In this document: piece after piece, positions 16,194-25,334 of the stretch
Layout of the letters: each line of letters starts with the position of its first letter
How positions within the stretch are numbered: position 1 is the stretch's first letter
Assembly: GCF_014649995.1 (NCBI RefSeq)
Contig: NZ_BMUC01000015.1
Location: 131,511-195,510 of the forward strand
From: Streptomyces griseoflavus
Lineage (GTDB): Bacteria > Actinomycetota > Actinomycetes > Streptomycetales > Streptomycetaceae
Reading direction: 5' to 3'
Length of the DNA: 64,000 nucleotides
Notes under the pieces: generated by a model
What the model saw: the letters and a program-made list of their open reading frames with translations, nothing else
Databases searched by the model: none
What the model was told of the DNA's origin: nothing
Translations under genes and position numbers: made by a program

Positions 16194-18263
16194 GTGGGTG
16201 TGGAGTTCGGACTGCTGGGTCCGGTGGCCGCGTGGGACGCCGACGGGTCGCCGCTCCCGCTCGGTGCGCCCCGCCACCGGGAGGTGCTCGGGCGGCTGCT
16301 GATCGCCCGGGGCCGGGTGGTGCCGGTCGGCCGGCTGGTGGCCGACCTGTGGGAGGACGAGGCTCCGGCCGGTGCGCTCGGCGCGGTTCGCACGTTCGTG
16401 GCGGGGCTGCGCCGCGCCCTGGAACCGGAACGCCCGCCCCGGCAGCCGTCCCGCCTGCTGGTCACCGATGGCCCCGGTTACGCACTGCGGGCGAGCCATG
16501 AGGTGGTGGACGCCTGGCGGTTCGAGGATGCCGCCGCACGGGCCGGGCAGGCGCCGCCGCACGTGGCGGTCACTGTGTGGGACGAGGCGCTCGCCTGCTG
16601 GCGGGGGCCGGTGCTCGCCGATTTCCCCGCTGCCGCGTGGGCCGCCGCGGAGCGGGCGCGGCTGGAGGCGATGAGGCTCGACGCGGTCGAGCGGCGGGCC
16701 GACGCCCTGCTGGCGACCGGTGCCGCCCGCGACGCGGTCGCTGATCTGCGAGCCCACGTAGCCGCCCACCCGGGCCGGGAGGACGGCTGGGTGCTGCTGG
16801 CCACCGCGCTCGACCGTTCCGGGCGGCGCGGCGAGGCCCTGCAAGCGGTGGCCCAGGCCCGTGACGTCCTGAGCGGAGGCGGTGCCGCTCTGGCACGGAT
16901 CGAGGCACGCCTTCTCAGCGCGACGGCGGACTCCGCGGCCGGACCGGCCGGGACGGCCGACAGCGTCTGGGACCGGGCGGCGGCCTCCTGGGACCGGTCG
17001 GTGCCTGCCCGGTCCCGGGCCCGGCTGCACGCCACCGCGGGCCTGCTGCGCGATCTCGCGGTGACCGGCCCCGACGGCCTGGTGGAGGCACACCGGCACC
17101 GCCGGGACCTGGTCGCGGCGGCCGAGGCGACCGGCGACCCGGAACTGGCCGCCCGGATCATCGGCTCCTACGACGTGCCGGCGGTGTGGACCCGCGCCGA
17201 CGATCCCGAAGGCGCCGGGGAGCTGTCCCGGGCGGCCGCCCGTGCCGCCGCCCGGCTCGGCCCCGAGGGGCCGCCCGCCCTGCGCGCCCGGCTGCTGTCC
17301 GTCGTGGCGGTCGAGTCCCGGGGCGACGCCGCCGCGGACACGTCGCTTCCCCTGGCCTCCGGCGCTCCCGTCACCGAGCCGTGGCGGCTGCGCGCCGAAC
17401 GCGCCGCCGAGGAGGCGGTCCGGCTCGCTCGTCGCCTCGGCGACCCCGCCCTCCTCGCGTTCGCCCTCAACGGAGCGTTCATGCAGGCGTTCACCGACTG
17501 CGGGTCGGCCGCCCGCCGGAACGCCCTCGGCACCGAGCTGACCGGGCTGGCCGTCGACCACGAGCTTCCCGGGCACGAGGTCCTGGGCCGCATCGTTCGT
17601 CTCCAGGCACTCGCCGGCCTCGGCGACTTCACGGAAGCGGACACCGAAGCCGAGGAGATCGACCGGCTCGCGCACCGAAACGAACGGCCGCTCGCCGGCG
17701 TCTTCACCGCCTGGTACCGGGCGCTGCGCACCTGCGAGACCGACGGCCGGCCCGCCGCCCGTCGCCGGTACGCACACGTCCTGGCGGAGACCGCGGACTG
17801 CGGCATGCCCGGCCTGACCCGGGGGGCCGCGGCCCTCGTCACGCTGGTCCCCGTCATGCGGGACGAGACCCTGCCGGATCCCGGCGACTTCGCCGGGCTG
17901 GACCCGGGCCCGTACCGGCCCTGGTTCGACCCGCTGCTCCTGGCCGCCTCGGGCGCCACCGCTGAGGCCCGTCAGGCGCTGACGACGGTTCCCCGGCCCC
18001 CGCACGACCTCCTCCAGGAGGCGCTGTGGTGCGTCCTCGCCCGGGCCGCCGCGTCCGTGGGACACCTGCCGGTCCTGCGTCGCGCCCGGAGGGAACTCGC
18101 CGCTGCCGAAGCCGAGTACGCAGGAGCGGGCAGCGGTCTGGTCTCCTTCGGCCCGGTCACCCGCCACCTGGCCGCCGTCGACGCGGCACTCGAGGCGCAC
18201 GCCTCCGCCGGCGAGCCGGCCGGCGACGGCGTTGCGTCACAGGGGAATCAGCGATCACAGTAG
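16194..18263 (+). CDS. AfsR/SARP-family transcriptional regulator with long C-terminal domain
   Basis: 689 residues from GTG 16194 (AAAGGA seven bases upstream; an upstream GTG at 16143 has no good site). Residues 1-90 are an OmpR-type winged helix (VEFGLLGPVAAW ... GPGYALRA). Residues about 95-245 are the BTAD domain that defines SARPs. The remaining 440 residues are Ala/Arg-rich helical repeats, probably TPR-like, and no Walker A motif is visible, so this is not a full AfsR with an ATPase. SARPs activate secondary-metabolite or nearby genes by binding direct repeats. The divergent hydrolase gene is the obvious candidate target. Confidence 0.85.
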   Translation: MGVEFGLLGPVAAWDADGSPLPLGAPRHREVLGRLLIARGRVVPVGRLVADLWEDEAPAGALGAVRTFVAGLRRALEPERPPRQPSRLLVTDGPGYALRASHEVVDAWRFEDAAARAGQAPPHVAVTVWDEALACWRGPVLADFPAAAWAAAERARLEAMRLDAVERRADALLATGAARDAVADLRAHVAAHPGREDGWVLLATALDRSGRRGEALQAVAQARDVLSGGGAALARIEARLLSATADSAAGPAGTADSVWDRAAASWDRSVPARSRARLHATAGLLRDLAVTGPDGLVEAHRHRRDLVAAAEATGDPELAARIIGSYDVPAVWTRADDPEGAGELSRAAARAAARLGPEGPPALRARLLSVVAVESRGDAAADTSLPLASGAPVTEPWRLRAERAAEEAVRLARRLGDPALLAFALNGAFMQAFTDCGSAARRNALGTELTGLAVDHELPGHEVLGRIVRLQALAGLGDFTEADTEAEEIDRLAHRNERPLAGVFTAWYRALRTCETDGRPAARRRYAHVLAETADCGMPGLTRGAAALVTLVPVMRDETLPDPGDFAGLDPGPYRPWFDPLLLAASGATAEARQALTTVPRPPHDLLQEALWCVLARAAASVGHLPVLRRARRELAAAEAEYAGAGSGLVSFGPVTRHLAAVDAALEAHASAGEPAGDGVASQGNQRSQ

Positions 18264-18287
18264 TCGTCCCCGCGCCTGCGGGATCGA

Positions 18288-18821
18288 TCACGCCTGGAAC
18301 TCGGTGAGGTCGATGGCGTGAACGCGCAGAGGGTGGCCGTGCACGGGGTGTTCCGTCTCCCGTTCGGGCAGCATGCCGAGTTTGCGGATGACCTTCTCGG
18401 AGGCTTCGTCCCCGATCCGGCTGATGCTGATGACGCGGTCCAGGCCGCGGTCCTGGAGCGCGAACTCCAGTGTGGCGTGCGCGGCTTCGGAGGCGTATCC
18501 CTGGCCCCAGTACTGCGGGCCGAGACGCCAGCTGATCGCCACGGCGGGCATCACCTCCGGCAGGAACTCGGGCACCGACAGCCCCGTGAAGCCGATCAGT
18601 TCACCCGAGGCCAACAGTTCGACGGCGAAGAGTCCAAAGCCCTCCTCGTCCCATTCCTCCTCCCAGCGCTCGATCTCCTCGGCCGTGTCGTCCAGGTCGC
18701 GCACCGAGCCGTCGTCGACCCAGCGCATGACCCGTGGGTCCGCGTTGATGTCCGCCATCGGCGCAAGGTCGTCGTCGTGCCAGCTGCGGAGGAGAAGGCG
18801 GGGTGTGCGGATCTCGGTCAT
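18288..18821 (-). CDS. GNAT-family N-acetyltransferase (RimJ/RimL type)
   Basis: 177 residues from ATG 18821. The start MTEIRTPRLLLRSW is diagnostic of the RimJ/RimL-like branch. The acetyl-CoA loop appears as GPQYWGQGYASEA (R/QxxGxG/A variant), followed by VISISRIGDEASEKVIRKLGM, the usual C-terminal motif. It transfers an acetyl group to an N-terminus or small amine; the substrate is unknown. Convergent with the SARP gene (24 bases apart). Confidence 0.88.
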   Translation of the reverse strand: MTEIRTPRLLLRSWHDDDLAPMADINADPRVMRWVDDGSVRDLDDTAEEIERWEEEWDEEGFGLFAVELLASGELIGFTGLSVPEFLPEVMPAVAISWRLGPQYWGQGYASEAAHATLEFALQDRGLDRVISISRIGDEASEKVIRKLGMLPERETEHPVHGHPLRVHAIDLTEFQA

Positions 18822-18929
18822 GTGCCCATCCTGCCGAACGCAAGGGCCGCACCCGTAATCCGCCGCCCAGGGCGACGAGCGCACCGCGCCGGCGCCGCGG
18901 GCCCGGAGGGTGGCTTCGACAGGCGCAGG

Positions 18930-19769
18930 TCACGGACGTCGACGGTTTCGAGTGTCCGTCCGGTCGGTGTCGGCCGCCGTACGGGTCCGGGTCGGCCGAT
19001 GCCCTTCCTGCGAAGGCGTCCGAACCGCCGTCTTCGACGGTTGTGCGGGGATCCGGCGATGGATGTCTTCCAGCAGGTCACGCATGGCCATGCGGAAGAT
19101 CTCCGCCTGGTGTTCGCCGATGAAGGAGGTGTGCCCGAAGGCCTCCAGGACGACCATGCCGTGCATGTGCCCCCAGGCTCCGAGCAGGAGAGCGCTTGCG
19201 GGAGGCGGCATGGTGTCCGAGCCGTGCGCGAACAGGGGTTGTAGGTGCGCCCGCAGGGCCGGTGAGAGCGCGCGGGTGTCGGCTGCGGCGAGTTGCGCCG
19301 TGGTGTACCCGTCGAACATCTCACGCTGGAAGACCGTGCCCAGCCGGCGCATCGCCAGGGTGGTCGGACCCTCGGCAGGTGCTGCGTAGTGGCGCAGCGG
19401 TGCGCCGTACAGCAGCTGGAACCGTTCGACGTGGGTGACGGCCCAGCGGCGGTAGCCCTCGGCAGCGGCCAGGAACCGCCGTGCGGCCGGTTCGTCGGCC
19501 GCTGCCTCGACGGCTCCCGTCACGGCATCGGCCAGGTCGTCGTAGGCCTTGGCCACCAGCGCCGTGACCAGGGCGTCCCTGTTGGGGAAGTAGTGGTAGA
19601 GGCCCTGCACGGTCATGCCGAGGCTGCGGGCGACCGCGCGCAGGGACAGGGCGTGGGGCCCGTTCTCGGCGATCTGGTGCTCGGCGGCCTCCACGATCTC
19701 GCGGATGGCGGCGGCTCGGCGTCGCTGGCGCAGTGACGGCGAGGCCGTCGCGGGCTCTTCGGCGAACAT
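18930..19769 (-). CDS. TetR-family repressor
   Basis: 279 residues from ATG 19769. The helix-turn-helix is at residues about 20-65 (REIVEAAEHQIAENG ... GLYHYFPNRDALV). A WHG/TetR_C_33-type ligand domain follows, and the C-terminal tail is an Arg/Thr/Pro-rich, probably disordered, extension of about 35 residues. It is divergent from the MMPL gene. A perfect palindrome in the intergenic region (19840-19856) is the likely operator for both genes, so it probably represses the transporter and itself until a ligand binds. Confidence 0.9.
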   Translation of the reverse strand: MFAEEPATASPSLRQRRRAAAIREIVEAAEHQIAENGPHALSLRAVARSLGMTVQGLYHYFPNRDALVTALVAKAYDDLADAVTGAVEAAADEPAARRFLAAAEGYRRWAVTHVERFQLLYGAPLRHYAAPAEGPTTLAMRRLGTVFQREMFDGYTTAQLAAADTRALSPALRAHLQPLFAHGSDTMPPPASALLLGAWGHMHGMVVLEAFGHTSFIGEHQAEIFRMAMRDLLEDIHRRIPAQPSKTAVRTPSQEGHRPTRTRTAADTDRTDTRNRRRP

Positions 19770-19839
19770 GCGGTGATCCTACGGCGGTTGACGAGACCAG
19801 GGGTCCGGAGAACGGCGGAGAGCCCTGCCCGTCCGGAAA

Positions 19840-19856
19840 ACCTGACAGTGTCAGGT
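19840..19856. promoter_or_regulatory. Perfect 17-bp palindrome, likely TetR operator
   Basis: ACCTGACAGTGTCAGGT: two perfect 8-base arms around a single central base. It is located 71 bases from the TetR start and 173 bases from the MMPL start, between the divergent genes. Its form and position are those of a TetR-family operator; binding is inferred. Confidence 0.75.
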
Positions 19857-20028
19857 AAATCTCCTTCTGCTCAAGAACCCGTTGTCTCACTAGCGTCGTT
19901 CTCGGCGGCAGCGAGCTCGTCACCGCCTCCTCCGCGACCGGGGTGAGGTGTCTCCGCGGCGCATGCCTGCGGCTCTCGCCCGGCCGGCACCTTCCGTCCT
20001 GTCCGAAGAACCTGAAGGAGATCCACCC

Positions 20029-22287
20029 GTGTTCGAACGTTTGGCCGACCTGGCGATCCGCCGGTCCCGGTTGGTGCTGGCCGTCGCCGCCTTGGCCGTG
20101 GCACTGATGGGCGTGGTGGGCGCCGGCGCCTTCGACAAGCTGAAGGGGGGCGGCTTCGACGACCCCGCCTCCCCCTCCACGCGAGCGGCGAACGTCCTCG
20201 CCGACAAGTTCGGCGGTGAGACCAATCTCGTCCTGCTGGTCCGCTCCCCCGACGGTCCCGTCGACGCCCCAGCGGTCGAGGAGGACGGCCGCAGCCTGGT
20301 GGCCGAGCTGAAGCAGGACGATCGGCTCGGCAACGTCGTCTCGTACTGGGAGACGGACAGCCCCGACCTGCGCAGCGAGGACGGCCGTCAGGCCATGGTT
20401 CTCGCCCATGTGAAAGGCGACAGCACAGAGCAGCGGAAGAGCGCCATCGCGATCCTGGACACCTACAGCGGTACCTACAAGGACACCCTGACCGTCCGGG
20501 CCGGCGGAGGCGCCGCCGTAGGAGCCGACCTGTCGAACCAGGTGGTCGAGGATCTGATCCTCGCCGAGGCGATCGCCCTACCGTTGACCCTCCTGCTGCT
20601 CCTGATCGTCTTCGGCAGCGTCGTCGCGGCACTGCTGCCGCTCGCCGTCGCGGTCATCGCCATCATCGGCTCGTTCGCCCAGCTCTTCCTGCTCGGCAGC
20701 GTCACCGACGTGGCCGACACCGCCACCAACCTCACCACCGCCCTCGGGCTCGGACTGGGTATCGACTACGCCCTGCTGATGGTCAGCCGCTTCCGGGAGC
20801 AGCTCGCGGCCGGGACGAGCGTGGACGACGCCGTCCGGCGGACGGTGCACACCGCCGGCCGCACCGTCGCCTTCTCCGCGGCGACCGTCGCGGCGGCCCT
20901 GGCCGCCCTGATGGTGTTCCCGCAGTACTTCCTGCGCTCGTTCGGCTTCGCCGGCGTCGGTGTCGTCGCCATCGCAGCCCTGAGCACCCTGTTCGTGATG
21001 CCGGCCCTGCTGAAGGTCCTGGGGCACCGGGTCAACAGCGGGCGGATGCCGTGGGCGAAGTCGCGACGCTCCGAGGCCCGGGCACCCGTGTGGGGACGGC
21101 TGGCGCGCACCGTCATGCGGCGGCCCGTGCTCACGGCGGTCCCCGTCCTCACCGTGCTGCTGCTGGCCGCGAGCCCTCTGCTGAACATCACCTTCGGCAC
21201 CCCGGACGAACGCGTCCTGCCCGAGGACGCCGAGAGCCGCCAGGTCTCGCAGGTCCTGCGGGAGGAGTTCGGCGGCAGCCAGGACTCGGCCGTCTTCATC
21301 ACCCTGGACAGCGCCGTGGAGCCGGCCCCGCTGGCCTCCTACGCGGAGCGACTGGCCGCGCTCGAGGGCGTCGAGCGCGTCGAGACGAGCGCGGGCACCT
21401 ACAGCGCCGGGCGGCCCGTCGTGACCGGCCCGGCCGACTCCGCCCTCGGCAGGCCCGACGCACAGCGGATCACGGTGGTGAGCAGCCTGACACCGAAGTC
21501 GGAGGCAGCCGAGGCCCTGGTCGAGCAGGTACGTTCGGTGACCGCGCCCCCGGGGACCGACCCCTTGGTCGGCGGTGACGACGCCGTACTGGTCGACGCC
21601 AAGGAATCCATCGCCGCCAAGCTCCCGCTGGCCGTGACCCTCATCGCCCTCAGCACCTTCCTGCTGCTCTTCCTGTTCACCGGAAGCGTCGTGCAGCCGT
21701 TGCGCGCACTGATCCTCAACCTGATCAGCCTGGGAGCCACCCTCGGCGTGATGACCTGGATCTTCCAGGACGGCAACCTCTCCTCACTGCTCGGCTTCAC
21801 CGCCCAGCCGATGGAGCTGGCGATGACCGTGCTGATGTTCTGCATCGCCTTCGGCCTCTCGATGGACTACGAGGTCTTCGTCACCAGCAGGATCAAGGAA
21901 CTCCACGACCAGGGTGCGGACGGCGAGACCGCCGTGATCAACGGCCTCGGCCACACCGGGCGCATCGTCAGCGCGGCCGCCTTCCTGCTCGCGGTGAGCT
22001 TCTTCGCCTTCGGCACGGCTCAACTCAGCTTCGTGCAGATGTTCGGCCTCGGCAGCGGCCTGGCCATCCTCATCGACGCCCTCGCCGTACGCGGCGTACT
22101 CGTGCCGGCCGCGATGCGGCTGCTGGGCGGCTCAGCCTGGTACGCGCCCCGCCTCCTGCGCACCTTCCACGCGCGGTACGGCCTCAGCGAAAACGGTCCC
22201 GAGCCGGCGTCCGCCCCCGAACCGGTGTCCACTCCCGGGTCGGCGGCAAAGACTCGGGACGGTGCCAGGGACTCGACCATGGTGTGA
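20029..22287 (+). CDS. MMPL-family RND transporter
   Basis: 752 residues from GTG 20029 (GAAGGAG eight bases upstream). It has the duplicated RND layout: TM1 at residues 12-32, a large periplasmic loop, five spans (about 175-335), a short cytosolic linker, then the second half with TM7 near 375, a second loop, and five spans to about 695. MMPL hallmarks are GLGIDYALLMVSRFREQ in the first half and SMDYEVFVTSRIKE in the second, containing the Asp-Tyr proton-relay pairs. It probably exports lipids or hydrophobic drugs. Expression is likely under the divergent TetR gene. It ends 43 bases before a perfect hairpin. Confidence 0.93.
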   Translation: MFERLADLAIRRSRLVLAVAALAVALMGVVGAGAFDKLKGGGFDDPASPSTRAANVLADKFGGETNLVLLVRSPDGPVDAPAVEEDGRSLVAELKQDDRLGNVVSYWETDSPDLRSEDGRQAMVLAHVKGDSTEQRKSAIAILDTYSGTYKDTLTVRAGGGAAVGADLSNQVVEDLILAEAIALPLTLLLLLIVFGSVVAALLPLAVAVIAIIGSFAQLFLLGSVTDVADTATNLTTALGLGLGIDYALLMVSRFREQLAAGTSVDDAVRRTVHTAGRTVAFSAATVAAALAALMVFPQYFLRSFGFAGVGVVAIAALSTLFVMPALLKVLGHRVNSGRMPWAKSRRSEARAPVWGRLARTVMRRPVLTAVPVLTVLLLAASPLLNITFGTPDERVLPEDAESRQVSQVLREEFGGSQDSAVFITLDSAVEPAPLASYAERLAALEGVERVETSAGTYSAGRPVVTGPADSALGRPDAQRITVVSSLTPKSEAAEALVEQVRSVTAPPGTDPLVGGDDAVLVDAKESIAAKLPLAVTLIALSTFLLLFLFTGSVVQPLRALILNLISLGATLGVMTWIFQDGNLSSLLGFTAQPMELAMTVLMFCIAFGLSMDYEVFVTSRIKELHDQGADGETAVINGLGHTGRIVSAAAFLLAVSFFAFGTAQLSFVQMFGLGSGLAILIDALAVRGVLVPAAMRLLGGSAWYAPRLLRTFHARYGLSENGPEPASAPEPVSTPGSAAKTRDGARDSTMV

Positions 22288-22329
22288 CTCGACCGACCAC
22301 CCTCGGCGACCCACCGCAACGCTCCGGAA

Positions 22330-22365
22330 CACGTCGCAGCCGGCTGGAGTGCCGGCTGCGACGTG
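22330..22365 (+). terminator. Intrinsic hairpin after the MMPL gene
   Basis: Perfect 15-bp inverted repeat (22330-22344 and 22351-22365) with a 6-base loop, 43 bases past the MMPL stop and 39 bases from the convergent small gene's stop. It may serve both. Confidence 0.8.
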
Positions 22366-22404
22366 GACAAGGGGCCCCGGGCGGGGCGCCCGCACGTGGC
22401 GCGG

Positions 22405-22596
22405 TCAGTTGAGCGCACGCAGTGCCAGCCGCGCCAGACTCACGATTCCCCGCCCGACCCACGCGAGCAGCCCCGTCTCCACGACCAGCTCGGCAGCGTC
22501 CGCGGCCACGTCCCCCCGGTCCGACCGGGCAGGGCACCGGGAACAGGAACGAGGCCAACGGCGCTTCTGCGCACCGCATTTCCTACACATCGCCAT
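22405..22596 (-). CDS. Small zinc-ribbon protein
   Basis: 63 residues from ATG 22596 (GAGG just upstream). The N-terminus MAMCRKCGAQKRRWPRSCSRC holds two CxxC knuckles (C4/C7 and C18/C21), enough for one zinc. An amphipathic or hydrophobic C-terminal stretch follows (AELVVETGLLAWVGRGIVSLARLAL) that could be a membrane segment. I do not recognise a named family; small zinc-ribbon proteins with one membrane segment are common in Streptomyces. Its function is unknown. Confidence 0.55.
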   Translation of the reverse strand: MAMCRKCGAQKRRWPRSCSRCPARSDRGDVAADAAELVVETGLLAWVGRGIVSLARLALRALN

Positions 22597-22774
22597 GGCC
22601 TCATTCTCTCCCGGCCTCCGGGCGACCCGTACACGCCGAGCCAGGCCGGGCCATGCTCTGCACGGTCTTCGCGGTCGACGCCGAGCCAGGCGCGCGGACC
22701 GCGCGTCCACCCCGTACCGTCCCGGTCGGCATTCGGCGGTCGCGCAGCAGCCTGTGCTGGTCGACGGCAGCAGC

Positions 22775-23800
22775 TCATCCATGGCGCCCCCGGGCGGAGG
22801 CAAGCTGCTGACGGAGGAGCCGGGAGCCTTCGGGTGTGCGGCGATAGAGCACGGACCGGCCTGCTCGGGCACGGGTGACGAGGCCGGCGCGGTGGAGGAC
22901 GCCGAGGTGGTACGACACTGTCGCGGGGCTCAGGAAGTGTCGTCCCGCCAGATGGGCGGTGGAGGCGGGCTGCGTCAGTGCGGCAAGGAGTCCGGCCCGG
23001 GTGGGGCCGAGCAACTGGGCCACCTCGGCGGGAGGGACCACGGGGGCGATGCCCCCGGTGACGGCCCGGTCACGTACGGGATAGATGAGCATCGGCGGCC
23101 GGCCTTCTTCGCGCGTGGGGTCCACCGCCACGCCCGGCCCGGGCATGACCAGCGACGGTACGACGACCACCATGGGTACCGGCAGTGCGATCCGCAGCCG
23201 ACTCACCACGCGCAGGGTTCCCTCGCCCCACTCGATGTCGGGATGCAGAGAGTTGAAAAGGCGCGCTGCTCCGTGCCCGGCCAGCAGGCCGGCGCATCGG
23301 CCGATCTCCGCGTCCAGGACAGCCTTGGCGGCCTCCCAGTGCGGGGCGAAGGCCAGTTCCCAGTACCGCCGCATCTCCTCCGCCGCTTGCCGGGCCACGT
23401 GCGCACCGCCCCGTGCCATGGCCCGCCGCACCCCCTCCGGCAGCGCGGAAGGGGCCAGGCCGTTGCGCGGCCGCCCCACACGTAACGCCTCCAGCTCGCC
23501 CATGACGCGCTCGGGTGGGGTGCACCGGACCCGCTCCAGTTCCTCCTCGACGGTGGGTGAGGGGCCGGACGGGTAGGGGTTGAGGAAGTCCGGCACGTAT
23601 CCGGGCCCGTTCAGGGCCAGTTCGGACAGCAGTGGCAGCCGGGCCCTGCGCAGCACGCGTCGTGCGCGAGCGACCCACGGATCGGCGTCCGGGCCCGGCT
23701 GCAGGCCGCAGGGCAGCAGCGTCGCGACGACCTCGTGCAACGGCGAAACGGCGAAGCGAGAGCGGGCGAGCCCGGCGGCATCAACGGTGAGCTCGATCAT
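22775..23800 (-). CDS. ArsR-type winged-helix regulator with long N-terminal domain
   Basis: 341 residues from ATG 23800 (GGGAGAG upstream). Residues 1-240 form the conserved N-terminal region found in Streptomyces regulators of the DUF5937 kind (starts MIELTVDAAGLARSRFAVSPLHE). The last 90 residues are the winged helix (GPTRAGLLAALTQPASTAHLAGR ... SYHLGVLHRAGLVTR), close to ArsR proteins. No metal-binding cysteine pattern is visible, so a non-metal signal is likely. Codon 106 is TTA (23483-23485), so translation should need the bldA tRNA. The target is unknown. Confidence 0.83.
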   Translation of the reverse strand: MIELTVDAAGLARSRFAVSPLHEVVATLLPCGLQPGPDADPWVARARRVLRRARLPLLSELALNGPGYVPDFLNPYPSGPSPTVEEELERVRCTPPERVMGELEALRVGRPRNGLAPSALPEGVRRAMARGGAHVARQAAEEMRRYWELAFAPHWEAAKAVLDAEIGRCAGLLAGHGAARLFNSLHPDIEWGEGTLRVVSRLRIALPVPMVVVVPSLVMPGPGVAVDPTREEGRPPMLIYPVRDRAVTGGIAPVVPPAEVAQLLGPTRAGLLAALTQPASTAHLAGRHFLSPATVSYHLGVLHRAGLVTRARAGRSVLYRRTPEGSRLLRQQLASARGRHG

Positions 23801-24109
23801 GACTCTCCCACTGTCCGGTCGCGCGTGCCGTGACCGTGTCCGTCCCTTCACACCTGATCGAATCCTGGCACGGAACGGGTCGGGAGCGGGCCCGGTTGAC
23901 GCATCACGGCCATCTCCGGACGGCAGCATCGATCAATTCAAGGTGTGCGCCGGCCCGATGGGCAACGAGACCTGCTCTCCCTGGACACGTGGATACTGAC
24001 CGCGGCCGTTCTGCACAACGGTTCAGCCGGGCCCGGAGTTCGTCCTGTCGTCACCGGGCAACGCCTGTCGGCGCCTTGTCCGCGGCAAAGCCGGGGTAAC
24101 GTCCCTGAC
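23801..24109. other. Intergenic region between divergent regulator and isocitrate-lyase-family gene
   Basis: 309 bases with promoters expected in both directions. I see no convincing small gene, repeat or hairpin; a short purine-rich stretch (GGGGTAACG) lies just before the ATG at 24110. Confidence 0.4.
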
Positions 24110-24870
24110 ATGGCTCTCCCCACCACCGTTGAGCGCGCTCAACGCCTCAAGCAGTTGCACGCCCAGGACCAGCCGCTCGTGCTGCCGACCGTCTGGGACG
24201 TCTGGTCCGCACGCACGGCAGTCGCCGCCGGGTTTCCCGCACTGACGATCGGCAGCCATCCCCTCGCCGACTCCAGGGGGCCGACGACCACGAGGGGCAG
24301 ACCTTCGAAGAGGTGCTCGCCGCCGTCGGGCCGATCATCGCGGCGGTCGACGTCCCCGTGTCCGTGGACCTGGAGGCCGGGTACGGACAGAAGCCCGCGG
24401 ATCTCGTCGCCGGGCTCATCGAGGTCGGCGGCGTCGGTCTCAACATCGAGGACACCGTCCACTCGGACGGTGGCCGCGTACGCGGCACGGACGAGCACGC
24501 GAACTACGTAGCCGGCCTGCGCACGGCGGCGGACGACGCGGGGGTCCCGGTCTGGGTGAACGGGCGCACCGACCTCTTCATGCACGCGAAGGACCCTTCC
24601 GACGTCCTCGACGAGGCGATCGAGCGACTGCGGGCGTTGGTGGAGGCCGGCGCCGACAGTGTCTACCCGGTGGGCATCCAGGACGACGACGGCCTGCTCA
24701 CAGCGGTGACCGGCGCCGTCTCCGTACCCGTGAACTCCACGGCCCACCCCGTCAGGCACGATCTCGATCGCTTCCGCCGCCTCGGCGTACGCCGGATCAC
24801 CTACGGCCCCCTGCTGCAACTTGCCATGACGGACACCATGAAGGACATGCTCAAGCCGTGGGCGCCCTGA
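24110..24870 (+). pseudogene. Isocitrate lyase/PEP mutase superfamily protein, single-base frameshift
   Basis: Two frames together make one 253-residue protein. Frame one starts at ATG 24110 (MALPTTVERAQRLKQLH) and runs well to IGSHPLADSRG. The family sequence then continues in another frame as ADDHEGQTFEEVLAAVGPI up to PWAP at 24870. One G appears to be missing in the G run at 24276-24280. Motifs after the break are intact: VDLEAGYG (metal-binding region), GLNIEDTVH, and VNGRTDLF. Full-length relatives are carboligase/lyase-like cytosolic enzymes, often annotated as phosphonomutase. This is either a real recent frameshift or a sequencing error in a homopolymer. Confidence 0.8.
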
Positions 24871-25334
24871 GGAGCTGACCGGACGACGCAGCCGACCGCG
24901 AGCGTCCCTCGTCCCCGGGTGGACGTGACGCGCCTTCGCGGCATTCGGTCGCGCTGAACGGGACGGCCCCGAGCGGCCGTTGCCGGCCTGCGGGCCAGTG
25001 CGGTCCCGTCGCCCGTAAGCGCGGGACCGGGGATTCCGCGCCGGGACGGTGGCCGGGTGGTCCCCCACCCGGGGTGAAAGGCACGCGGCGAGCCTCGTCG
25101 GCCCGATGGGATCGCCGCCGTCCTCTCCCCCGCACGGGTCACGACACCGCTGTGACCGGGCGGGCGGCGACCCCCTCGCCCCCGAGGCTCGGGCGACCGG
25201 GCGGGCTCCGCGAGAGCGACGTTTCGGCCGTATCCGCACGGTTACTCATGAAGCGTCGTGCCCTCGCGCGCGCCCGTGTGCACGGCTGGACGCCGAGGAC
25301 GGTCGTTCATCGACACAATCGGAACGGAGCTTCC
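24871..25334. other. Intergenic region upstream of the TPP-enzyme operon
   Basis: 464 bases without a supported gene. Open frames here lack ribosome sites and any recognisable protein. It should hold the promoter of the three-gene operon that follows; the sequence near 25240-25330 (GGTTACTCATGAAGCG, then CGGAGCTTCC before the ATG) is its 5' leader. No clear operator found. Confidence 0.4.

Noticed and set aside
22633-22691. 14-base direct repeat ACGCCGAGCCAGGC (22633-22646 and 22678-22691)
   Set aside because: Short, GC-rich and in a non-coding stretch without other mobile-element features; likely chance or simple duplication.
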